Numbered from the stretch's first letter, positions 23,435 to 32,410 are shown. The stretch: 64,000 bases of DNA from Rhodovastum sp963709085 (GCA_963709085.1 CAVPVB010000007.1:1488001-1552000); one strand, 5' to 3'. A program made the numbers and translations. The notes: generated by a model from the sequence alone, not told the origin.

Positions 23435-24952
23435 TCAGAACACCTGCCAGGCGAACAGGTAGATCGTGTTGTTGTTGCTGGCGCTGCGGCCATAGCCATC
23501 GTAGTTCGAGTTGCCGCCGTTGAACTGCGTGTTGGCGTAGTACTGCAGGCCGATCTTCAGGTTGGCGAACGGCCGCGCCCAGGAATCTTCCTTGCCGAAC
23601 GGCACCCAGTCGGCCTCGACGATGAAGGTGCTGGTGTTGGGGCCGTTATTGTTGCTGCCCGTCACTTCGTCGGGGACGTACAGAACCGGGTTCTTTTTGC
23701 CCCAGATGCCCTGCCAGGCCAGCGTCAGGCCATAGGTGTTGCGGAACCAGTAGGAGGCGGACAGCTGCACCTTGTCGAGTTCATAGCTGTTGCCATAGTT
23801 GGTGGGGGTGCCGGCCGCGGCATTGGCGGCGTTGGCAATATTTGCCGAGCCGGTCAGGCCCTGCCACTCATGCGTATAGTTGGCCAGGAACGTGCCGATA
23901 TGGGTGCCGTCGCCCAGGAACTGATAGCCGCCATCGAATGTCAGATCGGTATAGTGGTCGCGGCCGTAAATGCCGGTCACACCTGGATTGTCATTCGCGG
24001 CGTTGGGATCGATGGGGTTGACATTGGCGTCCATGAAAATGACGCCGACATGGGCCGACTGCGCGGTCTCGGACCCCTCGTTCCAGTTCCACTCATAGGC
24101 GGCCCGTGCATAGGGGGCCACGCCCTGGATGCCGCCGACGCCGTAGGAATTGCCGAGCCTGCTGAGCAGCCAGTTGCTCTGCGACGTGTAAATCCCGGCA
24201 TCGACATAGATGCTGCGATCGTACCAGGCATACACGGTGGCGCCGATGGAGTTCTGGTTGAATTCGCTGTTCAGCATGACGTTGGCCGCGGGTCCGGGCT
24301 GAAGGGTTGGCGACGGGCTGATGAACGGATAGCCCCAGGCGAACGAGCTGTTGTAGGGGTCCTGCACCGTCGGGTTGTTGTTGACCGACATGCCTACCCG
24401 CAATGTCGTGTCGTTGACCTCGAATTCGGTCGTGTACGGACGGAAATCCGTATTGTCCATGGCGACCGCGCTGAAATTATCGGTTGCCGTCCACTGCGAA
24501 AAGATGCCGGTGTGCTCGCCGATGTTGGTGGCGAGGAATATGCTGGCCTGATCGATGTTGACGTTGTTGTTGGAAGCATAGCGGTGCGGGATGTCGTCGG
24601 ACGGATACCCCTTGCCGAGGGAGGTAAAGGATTCCTGGAAATACACGGCCAGCGGAATCTGCGACGCCAATCCCTCGCCGCCGGTCTGCGTGTAGCCGCC
24701 GATCTTGAAGGCGCGGCCGGCCGGGGTGAGCTGCGGGCCAAAAGCGCCGATATGGCAGAACACGCAGGGCTGTCCGGTCTGTCCGGCGAAGGCCGGCACG
24801 GCGTGCGCCGGGTGCGACGGTGCCAAAATCGCGGCCGCCATGCCGCCAAGAACAAGCGTCGCGGACGTACGTGCCCAATCGATCGCGGTGGATGCCGGAC
24901 TGGCGGCGGACAGGCCGGCGGGTCCGGCGAGCGGCTTGGGCACAGATTTCAT
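23435..24952 (-). CDS. Monoheme cytochrome-porin fusion protein (Cyc2-like architecture)
   Basis: A 505-residue exported protein. After a long signal region (about 1-51) the mature N-terminus reads VPAFAGQTGQPCVFCHIGAF, one CxxCH haem site at 63-67, then FGPQLTPAGRAFKIGGYTQT. The remaining 400 residues alternate like an outer-membrane beta-barrel, with many Asn/Gly/Tyr-rich strands and a C-terminal aromatic ending IYLFAWQVF. A single c-haem plug before a porin is the architecture of Cyc2, which takes electrons from Fe(II) at the cell surface; similar uncharacterised proteins exist in many alphaproteobacteria. Substrate is unproven here. The ATG at 24952 follows AAGGA. It heads an operon with the two hemerythrin-like genes. 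Confidence 0.78.
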   Translation of the reverse strand: MKSVPKPLAGPAGLSAASPASTAIDWARTSATLVLGGMAAAILAPSHPAHAVPAFAGQTGQPCVFCHIGAFGPQLTPAGRAFKIGGYTQTGGEGLASQIPLAVYFQESFTSLGKGYPSDDIPHRYASNNNVNIDQASIFLATNIGEHTGIFSQWTATDNFSAVAMDNTDFRPYTTEFEVNDTTLRVGMSVNNNPTVQDPYNSSFAWGYPFISPSPTLQPGPAANVMLNSEFNQNSIGATVYAWYDRSIYVDAGIYTSQSNWLLSRLGNSYGVGGIQGVAPYARAAYEWNWNEGSETAQSAHVGVIFMDANVNPIDPNAANDNPGVTGIYGRDHYTDLTFDGGYQFLGDGTHIGTFLANYTHEWQGLTGSANIANAANAAAGTPTNYGNSYELDKVQLSASYWFRNTYGLTLAWQGIWGKKNPVLYVPDEVTGSNNNGPNTSTFIVEADWVPFGKEDSWARPFANLKIGLQYYANTQFNGGNSNYDGYGRSASNNNTIYLFAWQVF

Positions 24953-25670
24953 GGACATTTCCTTATGGGGGCGGCCGCCGGCCCGCCGCAGGTTGGGTAA
25001 CAAAGCGACAGGCATGCGGCCGCAGCCGCTGGGGAGCGGGGAGTCGGCCGGCTGCCTGCGGCAACGCCCGGACGGTGGCGCGCGCACTCAGGACGCAGGG
25101 CGCACAAATCCATGCGCCGACAGGGCCGTGATTCGAACATTTTCCTCCTACAAGAGGCAAACTCCCACGCTCTGCGCACTCCGGAACGATGTTGCGTTCC
25201 ATGCAGGCGTGGCTGTTATCTGCCCCCGTCTCATAGATGACGAAACCTTATGATGATTGGAACGAGGCCGCCAGCGAAAAGTCACTGAAGCATGAAGAAT
25301 CGGCAACCACGCGGACTCCGTTGCAGTGCCAGCACGCGTTGCCGAAGACATTTTGCTCTCCGCAGGAAGCGCGGCGGCAGCTCATACTAATGTATTGTCC
25401 CGCCGGTCATGGCCGCCCCTTACCCTGTTCGATTCGGGTTTGTTGCGGCGCAGCAAAGTCGTCGATCACCGGCTTCCGCTGGGCATGACATCGCTGCCAT
25501 GTTGCCGGTCCGCGTCGAGGGCGTGCCGTCCCCTGCTGGACCGGGGGCCGCGATCACGCTAGGAAGCGCGCGGGTCGCCCCGCGGCCCTGTGCACCAGAC
25601 CCGACCGACCCCGCCGGCGGCCGGAACCTCCACGGCTCTGATCGCAAGCAACCCTGATCGTCGGTACATC
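24953..25670. other. 718-base intergenic region between the porin-cytochrome operon and ccmF
   Basis: Divergent promoter region for the leftward porin-cytochrome operon and rightward ccm operon. Open frames occur on both strands but lack ribosome binding sites and have Arg/Cys-rich, family-free products. An upstream extension of the ccmF frame (from 25590) also lacks conservation. No promoter consensus was clear enough to mark. Confidence 0.5.
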
Positions 25671-27647
25671 ATGATCATCGAGACCGGGCACTTCGCCCTG
25701 ATCCTCGCCCTGTTCGTGGCCCTGGTGCAGGCCACCGTGCCGATCCTCGGTGCGGCGCGGCGAAACCCGGGCTGGATGGATGTCGGCCGCTCGGCCGCGC
25801 TGACCCAGTTCCTGCTGATCGCGGTGGCGATGGGGGTGCTGATGCATGCCTACATCGTCTCCGATTTCTCGGTGATCAACGTCATCGAGAACAGCCATTC
25901 GGCCAAGCCGCTGCTCTATAAAATCTCCGGCGTCTGGGGGAACCACGAGGGCTCGATGCTCCTGTGGGTCTTCATGCTCAGCCTGTGCGGCGCCGCCGTC
26001 GCGGCCTTCGGCGCCAACCTGCCGCCGGCGCTGCGGGCGCGCGTGCTGTCGGTGCAGGGCATGATCGGCGTCGGCTTCCTGCTGTTCATCCTGCTCACCT
26101 CCAACCCCTTCCTGCGCGCCCTGGTGCCGCCGCCGGACGGGCGCGGGCTCAACCCGGTGCTGCAGGACCCGGGCCTGGCCTTCCATCCGCCCTTCCTTTA
26201 CCTCGGCTATGTCGGCTTCTCGGTGGCGTTTTCGTTCGCCGTCGCCGCCCTTATCGAGGGTCGCGTGGACGCTGCCTGGGCACGCTGGGTGCGCCCGTGG
26301 TCGCTCGCTTCCTGGTGCGCGCTGACCATCGGCATCGCCATGGGCAGTTGGTGGGCCTACTACACGCTGGGCTGGGGCGGCTGGTGGTTCTGGGACCCGG
26401 TCGAGAACGCCTCGCTGATGCCGTGGATCGTCGGCACCGCGCTGATCCATTCCTCCATCGTGGTGGAAAAGCGCGACACGCTGAAAAGCTGGACGATCCT
26501 GCTCGCCATCATCACGTTTTCCCTCTCCCTCGTCGGCACCTTCCTGGTGCGTTCCGGCGTGCTGACATCGGTGCATGCCTTCGCCACCGACCCTGCCCGC
26601 GGCGCCTTCATCCTCCTTCTTCTCGTGCTCGCCATCGGCGGCTCGCTGACGCTTTACGCTGTCCGTGCCCCGGTGCTGAAAGGCGGCGGCCTGTTCGCGC
26701 CGATCTCGCGGGAGGGCGCGCTGGTGCTGAACAACCTGCTGCTGGCCTGCGGTGCCGCCACCGTGTTCATCGGCACGCTCTACCCGCTGTTCCTCGACGC
26801 CGTCGGCGGGCCGAAAATCTCCGTCGGTTTTCCGTTCTTCAACCAGACGTTTGTGCCGCTGATGGTGCCGTTGCTGCTCGCCGTCGGCCCCGGCTCCATG
26901 CTGGCCTGGAAGCGCGGCGATCTGCTGGCCGTGCTGCAGCGTCTCTGGGCTGCCTTTGGCTTCGCCATTCTGGTTATTCTGGCGGCCTTCTACGTCACTA
27001 ATGGCGGTCCGGTGCTTGCCGTGCTCGGCCTTGGCCTCGCCGCCTGGGCCTTCGGCGGCGCCACCGTGGCCCTTGCCGACCGGCTGAGCCTGTTCCGCCT
27101 TCCGCTGGCCGACAGCCTGCACCGCGCCATCCACCTGCCGCGCGCCGCCTGGGGCATGACCTTCGCTCATATGGGCCTGGCCATTACCGTCGCCGGCATC
27201 GCCGCCTCCGCCTTCGAGAGCGAGAACATCGACATCCTCAAGCCCGGCGGCGACATGACCGTGGCCGGCTACACGCTGCATCTGGACAGCGTGGAGCGCC
27301 ACACCGGCCCGAACTACCTCTACGACGACGCCACCATCGCCATCACCCGCAATGGCAGCCCGGTCGCCGTGGTGCACCCGCAGCGCCGTTTCTTCCCGCT
27401 GCAGCAGCAGACCACCGCGGTGACCGCCATCCGCACCAACCTGCTCGCCGACCTCTACGTCGCCATCGGTGATCCCGATCCGAACGGCGGCTGGACCGTG
27501 CGCGCCTACTACAAGCCCCTGGTGCCCTGGATCTGGCTCGGCGCCGTCATCATGGCGTTCGGCGGCCTCGTCAGCCTCAGCGACCGCCGCTGGCGCATCG
27601 GCATCGCCGCCCGCGCCCGCGGCGCACAGCTTGCGCCTGGGGAGTGA
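25671..27647 (+). CDS. ccmF: Cytochrome c haem lyase subunit CcmF
   Basis: CcmF is the membrane haem-handling subunit that joins haem to apocytochromes c in system I maturation. The ATG at 25671 gives 658 aa, the normal length. About 13-15 membrane helices are apparent, the WWD haem motif is WGGWWFWDPVENASLMPW (near residue 235), and VWGNHEGSMLLW, FLYLGYVGFSVAFSFAV and PLAWGMTFAHMG-like AAWGMTFAHMGLAI are present. It is the first of four adjacent ccm genes but is separated from ccmG by 266 bases of palindromic repeat. ccmABCDE are not in the window. The product is needed for all c-type cytochromes nearby. Confidence 0.96.
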   Translation: MIIETGHFALILALFVALVQATVPILGAARRNPGWMDVGRSAALTQFLLIAVAMGVLMHAYIVSDFSVINVIENSHSAKPLLYKISGVWGNHEGSMLLWVFMLSLCGAAVAAFGANLPPALRARVLSVQGMIGVGFLLFILLTSNPFLRALVPPPDGRGLNPVLQDPGLAFHPPFLYLGYVGFSVAFSFAVAALIEGRVDAAWARWVRPWSLASWCALTIGIAMGSWWAYYTLGWGGWWFWDPVENASLMPWIVGTALIHSSIVVEKRDTLKSWTILLAIITFSLSLVGTFLVRSGVLTSVHAFATDPARGAFILLLLVLAIGGSLTLYAVRAPVLKGGGLFAPISREGALVLNNLLLACGAATVFIGTLYPLFLDAVGGPKISVGFPFFNQTFVPLMVPLLLAVGPGSMLAWKRGDLLAVLQRLWAAFGFAILVILAAFYVTNGGPVLAVLGLGLAAWAFGGATVALADRLSLFRLPLADSLHRAIHLPRAAWGMTFAHMGLAITVAGIAASAFESENIDILKPGGDMTVAGYTLHLDSVERHTGPNYLYDDATIAITRNGSPVAVVHPQRRFFPLQQQTTAVTAIRTNLLADLYVAIGDPDPNGGWTVRAYYKPLVPWIWLGAVIMAFGGLVSLSDRRWRIGIAARARGAQLAPGE

Positions 27648-27663
27648 CGCGGGTGGGCCGGGA

Positions 27664-27889
27664 CGTAAGGGAGGAAGGAAGGCCAGGGCTCTGCCCTGGA
27701 CCCGCCAAGGGCCGAGAGGCCCTTGGAACCCATTCGTTTAGAGGGTTGTTTGAGGAGGGGGGTGAGGAGATGCCGCGGCCCCGCCTCACCCCCCTCCTCA
27801 AACAACCCTCCAATGAGCGGGGTCCAGGGGCCTCTCGGCCCTTGGCGGGGTCCAGGGGCAGAGCCCCTGGCCTTCCTTCCTTCCTCACG
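27664..27889. repeat. Interspersed palindromic repeat, copy D (large, inside the ccm operon)
   Basis: A ~226-base near-palindrome between ccmF and ccmG. Outer arms are two inverted repeat units, with CCAGGGCTCTGCCCTGG on the left and CCAGGGGCAGAGCCCCTGG on the right. Inside is a perfect 26-bp inverted repeat (27741-27766 and 27785-27810, beginning GAGGGTTGTTTGAGGAGG) with an 18-base loop. This inner stem is absent from the other copies. Confidence 0.9.
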
Positions 27890-27913
27890 CCCCGCCCCCC
27901 GGTGTAACCCCCC

Positions 27914-28450
27914 ATGCGCAAGCTGCTATATCTGCTGCCGTTGGCGGCATTCATTGCTTTGGCCGGCTATTTCGCCTGGGCCTTGCGGTCCGACCGTGAT
28001 CCGCACGAGCTGCCCTCGGCGCTGATCGACAAGCCGGCGCCCGAATTTGACCTTGCGTCGCTGGCGGGGGGCGGGAACGTGGCTTCGTCGTCGTTGCGCG
28101 GCCAGGTTGTGGTGGTGAATTTCTTCGCTTCCTGGTGTGTGCCTTGTCGCATCGAGCATCCCGTGCTGATGCGCCTGGCCAATCAGGAAAAAATCGCGAT
28201 CACCGGGATTGCCTACAAGGACAAGCCGGAGGCTGCGCAGAAGCTGCTGGATGACGGCGGCAATCCTTATCGCCGGGTCGGCCTTGACCTGAATGGCCGC
28301 ACCGGCATCGATTTCGGCGTCTATGGCGTCCCGGAGACTTATGTGATCGACAAGACCGGCCGCATTCGCAAGAAATTCGTCGGCCCGCTCAGTCCCGAGG
28401 CGGTGGACCGCGAATTGCTGCCCCTGCTGCGCCGGCTGGAGCAGTCATGA
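27914..28450 (+). CDS. ccmG: Thiol:disulfide interchange protein CcmG/DsbE
   Basis: CcmG is a periplasmic, membrane-anchored thioredoxin that keeps the CxxCH cysteines of apocytochromes reduced. The 178-residue product has an N-terminal anchor (LLYLLPLAAFIALAGYFAWA), then a thioredoxin fold with VVVVNFFASWCVPCRIEHPV (redox pair WCVPC near residue 75), ITGIAYKDKPEAA and YGVPETYVIDKTGRIRKKFV with the cis-proline loop. It overlaps ccmH by four bases (ATGA). Its own promoter may lie in or after the repeat that separates it from ccmF. Confidence 0.95.
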   Translation: MRKLLYLLPLAAFIALAGYFAWALRSDRDPHELPSALIDKPAPEFDLASLAGGGNVASSSLRGQVVVVNFFASWCVPCRIEHPVLMRLANQEKIAITGIAYKDKPEAAQKLLDDGGNPYRRVGLDLNGRTGIDFGVYGVPETYVIDKTGRIRKKFVGPLSPEAVDRELLPLLRRLEQS

Positions 28451-28908
28451 TCCGCCTGCTGTTCGTCCTGCTGCTGCTGGCGCCCGGCCTTGCCCGGGCG
28501 GTGGAACCGCGCGAGCGCCTGGCCGATCCGGCGCTGGAGGCGCGGGCGCGCGACATCAGCCGCACCCTGCGCTGCCTGGTCTGCCAGAACGAATCGATCG
28601 ACGAATCGAATGCCGATTTGGCGAAGGACATCCGCGTGCTGCTGCGCGAGCGGCTGGTGGCCGGCGACAGTGACGCGGCGGCGCGCCAGTTCCTGGTCGA
28701 TCGCTACGGCGATTTCGTGCTGCTGAAGCCGCCGCTGGAGACCGCCACGCTGCTGCTGTGGTTCGGCCCGGCCCTGGTCCTCGTGGCCGGCGGCATCGGT
28801 GTGGTTGTGTTTCTGCGGCGCCGGCCCGGGTCGGTTCCCCCTCCGCCGCCGCTGACCGAGGCCGAACGCGCCCGGGTCGCGCAAATTCTCAAGGAGCCTG
28901 AGGCGTGA
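28447..28908 (+). CDS. ccmH: Cytochrome c-type biogenesis protein CcmH (CycL)
   Basis: CcmH is a membrane-anchored periplasmic thiol reductase that presents apocytochrome to CcmF. The 153-residue product has a signal peptide (ending ARAV), the conserved ISRTLRCLVCQNESIDESNA with the LRCxxCQ redox motif near residue 45, VLLRERLVAGDSD, FLVDRYGDFVLLKPP and a C-terminal membrane helix (LLLWFGPALVLVAGGIGVVV). This is the short form without the TPR part, which is encoded by the adjoining ccmI. It overlaps ccmG and ccmI by four bases each. Confidence 0.95.
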   Translation: MIRLLFVLLLLAPGLARAVEPRERLADPALEARARDISRTLRCLVCQNESIDESNADLAKDIRVLLRERLVAGDSDAAARQFLVDRYGDFVLLKPPLETATLLLWFGPALVLVAGGIGVVVFLRRRPGSVPPPPPLTEAERARVAQILKEPEA

Positions 28909-30303
28909 TCGCGCTGGTTGTCCTGCTTGCCGTCATGACGTTGGCCGCGGGTTTGCTGCTCGTGCTGCCGGTGCTGCGTGCCGGCCGCGCCTTGCCCGAC
29001 CGTGCCCGCTACGACACGGAAGTCTACCGCGACCAGTTGAAGGAGCTGGACCGCGACATCGCCCGCGGCCTGATCGGCGAGGCCGAGGCGCAATCGGCGC
29101 GGCTGGAGATCGAGCGCCGCCTGCTCGCCGCCGCCGGTGCGGCGCCCGAGGGAGCGGCGGCGACGCGCCGCAGCCCGGCGCTGGCGGTGGTGGTGGTGCT
29201 GCTGGTGGCCGGCGGTGCCGCCGGTCTGTATCTGACGCTGGGTGCTCCGGGCATTCCGGATGCCCCGTTTGCCCTTCGCGTGGCCGGTCGTGGCGCGCCG
29301 CCGGCCGACGGCGCCAATCACCCCGACATGGCGAAGATGGCCGCGACGCTGGGCGAAAAGCTGAAGCACGACCCGAACAACCGCGACGGCTGGCAGATTT
29401 ATGCCCGCACGCTCGCCACCATCGGCAACTGGCAGGGCGCCGCCGAGGCCTTTCACAACGTGATTGCGCTCGGCGATACCAGCCCCGACAGCTATGCCGG
29501 TTATGGCGAGATGCTGGTGCTCGCCTCCGACGGCGTGGTCACGCCCGCCGCGCGCGAGGCATTCGGCAATGCGCTGAAGGCCGACCCGGCGAATCCGCTC
29601 GCGCGCTTCTACATGGCGACCGCCGATTCGCAGGCCGGCCGCGGCCAGCAGGCGATCGACGCCTGGGTGAAGCTCGCCGGCGAGATTTCCGATGAGGACA
29701 TGCGCGGCGAGATCGCCCGCCGCATCAACGAGACGGCGAAACTGAGCGGCCTCGCGGCGCCGGCGCTGCCGCCCGCCGCGCCGGCGCCGGCATCGCCCGC
29801 GTCCGCTGCCGGCCCCAGCCCCGACCAGACGGCCGCCGCCGCCACCATGACCGAGGCGGAGCGGTCGGCCATGATCAACGGCATGGTCGCCCAGCTTGCC
29901 GCCAAGCTGGCAGCGAACCCGAACGACGCCGATGGCTGGCTGCGCCTCGGCCGCGCCTATGCGGTGCTGGCCGAGGCTCGACAAATCCGCCGACGCGTAT
30001 GAACACGCCGCCGCCCTGCGCCCCGGTGATGTTGATGTGCTGATGCAGGGGGTCGAGGCGATGATCCAGGCGCAGAAACCGGAGGCCCCGATTCCGCTGC
30101 GCGCCGTCGGCCTGCTGCGCCGTGCCGAGCAGACCGACGCCAGGCGCCCCGAGGTGCTGTGGTATCTCGGCATGGCCGAGGCCCAGGCCGGCCACGCCGA
30201 CGCCGCCGAGAGTTATTGGCACCGCGTGCTCGACCTGCTGCCGCCGGACAGCCAGGACCGGAAAATGGTTACCGACGCGATCGAGGCCGTGAAGAAGCAC
30301 TGA
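28905..30303 (+). pseudogene. ccmI: Cytochrome c biogenesis factor CcmI (CycH), frameshifted
   Basis: CcmI binds apocytochrome c C-termini through a periplasmic TPR domain and hands them to CcmFH. The first frame (to 30002) encodes the N-terminal membrane part (IALVVLLAVMTLAAGLLLVL), ARYDTEVYRDQLKELDRDIA, a second membrane helix near residue 100 and TPR repeats up to WLRLGRAYAVLAE. It then runs off into RQIRRRV and stops. The missing C-terminus continues in another frame as LDKSADAYEHAAALRPGDVD to AIEAVKKH at 30303. The switch falls at about 29974-29978 (GCCGAGGCTCGAC): removing one G restores a single ~466-residue reading frame. Either a sequencing error or a truncated CcmI lacking the last TPRs. 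Confidence 0.88.
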
Positions 30304-30482
30304 GAACTCTTCACCCCCTCCCCTTGTGGGAGGGGGCGGGGGGAGGGGGCGGACGGCTCGAGGGAAACGAGCAGGACCTTGCGCATGCCGCGTCCGGCCG
30401 CAATGTGTCTCGGGAAGCCATCGAAGTTGACGTGGATGTTTGCCCGCCCACAAGCCTCCGCTGCCCAAAGCTGAGGGGAGCC

Positions 30483-30905
30483 ATGAGCGACCTGTATGAC
30501 CGCGACTTCTATGCCTGGGCGACCGAGCAGAGCGCCTTGCTCCGCGCCGGCAAGCTGTCGGCCGCCGACATCGCCCATATCGCCGAGGAAATCGAGAGCA
30601 TGGGCCGCAGCGAAAAGCGCGAGCTGACCAACCGGCTCGCCGTTTTGCTGGCGCATTTGCTGAAATGGCGTTTCCAGCCGGAGCGTCGTGGCAAGAGTTG
30701 GCTGCTGACCATCCGCGAGCAACGCCGGCAGGTCGGCCGGGTATTCGGCGACAACCCGAGCCTGCGCCCCCATCTTGGGTCTATTCTGGTTGAAGCCTAT
30801 GGCGATGCCGTGCTGATCGCGGAGCGGGAGACCGATCTGGCGGAGGACAGCTTCCCGGCCGAATGCCCGTGGACGTTCGAGCAGGCGATGCAGGATGAAC
30901 CTTGA
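30483..30905 (+). CDS. DUF29 family protein (copy 1)
   Basis: A 140-residue DUF29 protein of unknown function. Family hallmarks are YDRDFYAWATEQSALLRAGK (residues 4-23), the helix DIAHIAEEIESMGRSEKREL and LAVLLAHLLKWRFQPERRGK, followed by WLLTIREQRRQ and the C-terminal FPAECPWTFEQAM. DUF29 proteins are abundant, often in tandem, in cyanobacteria and Acetobacteraceae. No catalytic motif is apparent. AGGGGAGCC precedes the ATG at 30483. A nearly identical second copy follows 45 bases later; 102 bases (30522-30623) are exactly shared. Confidence 0.88.
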   Translation: MSDLYDRDFYAWATEQSALLRAGKLSAADIAHIAEEIESMGRSEKRELTNRLAVLLAHLLKWRFQPERRGKSWLLTIREQRRQVGRVFGDNPSLRPHLGSILVEAYGDAVLIAERETDLAEDSFPAECPWTFEQAMQDEP

Positions 30906-30950
30906 GGCTGTGACCCGCCATCCGTATCCGCCCAAAGCCGAGGGGGGACC

Positions 30951-31373
30951 ATGAGCGACCTGTACGACCGTGACTTTTACGCCTGGGCCACCGAGCAGAG
31001 CGCCTTGCTCCGCGCCGGCAAGCTGTCGGCCGCCGACATCGCCCATATCGCCGAGGAAATCGAGAGCATGGGCCGCAGCGAAAAGCGCGAGTTGGTCTCC
31101 CGGCTGACCGTCCTGCTGCTGCATTTGCTGAAATGGCAGCACCAACCGGAGCGCCGCGGCAATTCGTGGCGCCTGTCGATCGAGAATGCCCGCGACGAAC
31201 TCACGGACCATCTGGCCGACAACCCCAGCCTCAAGGCGAAGCTGGACGAGGCGATGATTTCGGCTTACCGCCTCGCGCGCCGGAAAGCTTCTATTGAGAC
31301 GGATATTGCGGTGTCTACGTTCCCTGCCGAATGCCCGTGGACGTTTGAGCAGGTGATTCAGGGCGAAGTATGA
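30951..31373 (+). CDS. DUF29 family protein (copy 2)
   Basis: The 140-residue tandem paralogue of the preceding gene. Its first 47 residues are the same protein sequence, after which it diverges (VSRLTVLLLHLLKWQHQPER, SWRLSIENARDELTDHL) and rejoins at the family ending FPAECPWTFEQVI. Leader sequences resemble each other too (CCCAAAGC.GAGGGG before both starts). The sharp boundary between identical and divergent parts suggests gene conversion of the 5-prime half or selection on the N-terminal helix. Function unknown. Confidence 0.88.
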   Translation: MSDLYDRDFYAWATEQSALLRAGKLSAADIAHIAEEIESMGRSEKRELVSRLTVLLLHLLKWQHQPERRGNSWRLSIENARDELTDHLADNPSLKAKLDEAMISAYRLARRKASIETDIAVSTFPAECPWTFEQVIQGEV

Positions 31374-31470
31374 GGCTGACCAGCGATCCGCCGACCGACG
31401 CCGCGCATAAGCAGCGAGCGCGGCGGTGGATTGCGCTCCGCTTATCCGCCCTTGCTTGCCGAGCGTCTGC

Positions 31471-32229
31471 TCATTCGAGGCATCGATCCGGATTCACATC
31501 GGGCAAGGCCGTTGCAACGGCGGATCGCGAAAAACAGAGAAGGGCCACCAGCAGCCCTGCCAAAATCGCGGCACTCCACATGAGACCGATACCCAGCCCA
31601 TCCTTGCCTGACAGGAAATCAGCCGTAACTGTGCCAGTCGTACGTACCAGGAGGAGGGCAACCCAGTATTCCGCCTTGCCTGGCAGATGGATTGCGCCAA
31701 TCTGAAATATAAAGAGGAACGAAATTGATCCCATAAGTACGGATGCCAACCCCGCACCCAACCCCAGCCCGTCGGCGACGAAATCCGCAGCAACCGTTCC
31801 CATCGTGCTGGCGATCAGGATAGCGATCCAGTAACGGTCGTTGGTCGCGGGTAAAATGTTCCGAAAATTGCTTGCCGGTGACGCTCTGGGGCGGCCAAGT
31901 GCCAGCGTCGCGACGAGCAGCGCGGCCAGGGCCATCGCAACCCAAACGTAGTCGAGCTTAAGTCCATGCGTCGCGAGATCGGCAAGATTGGTTGCCATCG
32001 CCCGCGTGGTGACGATCGCCCCCCAGTAATAGAACTCGCTCGCGGCTCGTGCGCGACCTTCCGCCAGCAGGATCGCGGTGAGCACCAGACCCAGCGGCAA
32101 CAATCCTCCGAGAAACCCGAGATCAAGATCATTCGAAAGGAAGTCACCCAGGGCAGTGCCCAGGAGGCTCGCGGCCAGCATGACCACCCAATAGCGGCCA
32201 TCGAGGGCAGGGAGATTCTGAATTCGCAT
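31471..32229 (-). CDS. Multispanning membrane protein with four internal repeats (COG4705-like)
   Basis: A 252-residue integral membrane protein with about eight hydrophobic segments. Four internal repeats start DGRYWVVMLAASLLGTALGD, EFYYWGAIVTTRAMATNLAD, NDRYWIAILIASTMGTVAAD and AEYWVALLLVRTTGTVTAD; each has Tyr-Trp, a T/S-x-x-GT core and a membrane Asp. This resembles the COG4705/DUF347 group of uncharacterised membrane-anchored proteins. The ATG at 32229 follows AAGGCA; upstream residues of the longer frame are not family-like. The coding region has somewhat lower GC than its neighbours. A transport role is plausible given the repeat symmetry, but unproven. Confidence 0.72.
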   Translation of the reverse strand: MRIQNLPALDGRYWVVMLAASLLGTALGDFLSNDLDLGFLGGLLPLGLVLTAILLAEGRARAASEFYYWGAIVTTRAMATNLADLATHGLKLDYVWVAMALAALLVATLALGRPRASPASNFRNILPATNDRYWIAILIASTMGTVAADFVADGLGLGAGLASVLMGSISFLFIFQIGAIHLPGKAEYWVALLLVRTTGTVTADFLSGKDGLGIGLMWSAAILAGLLVALLCFSRSAVATALPDVNPDRCLE

Positions 32230-32410
32230 TCGCGTGCCTTGTGACGTGAACCGCAGGTGCGTCAGGAAGACAGGGCGTCTTCCGTTGTGTCGCGGCAGAT
32301 AACACGGCACGGTGCCTGAACAGGCGCATCACGCGCCAGTATGGACGGTCTTCAAGAAAACATCATACGAAGCGAAGGCCGTCAGGGCGGGGACCTCAGC
32401 GCCCCCGCCC

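Noticed and set aside
22784..25000. A 738-codon plus-strand frame
   Set aside because: It is antisense to the porin-cytochrome and a hemerythrin-like gene, which have signal peptides, motifs and ribosome binding sites; the antisense product has none.
25237..25488. An 83-codon frame in the ccmF upstream region
   Set aside because: The start is plausible (MTKPYDDWNE), but the rest is Cys/Arg-rich, there is no ribosome binding site and no family resemblance.
25554..27377. A 607-codon minus-strand frame opposite ccmF
   Set aside because: The translation is Gly/His/Gln-rich without family features, and ccmF is unmistakable on the other strand.
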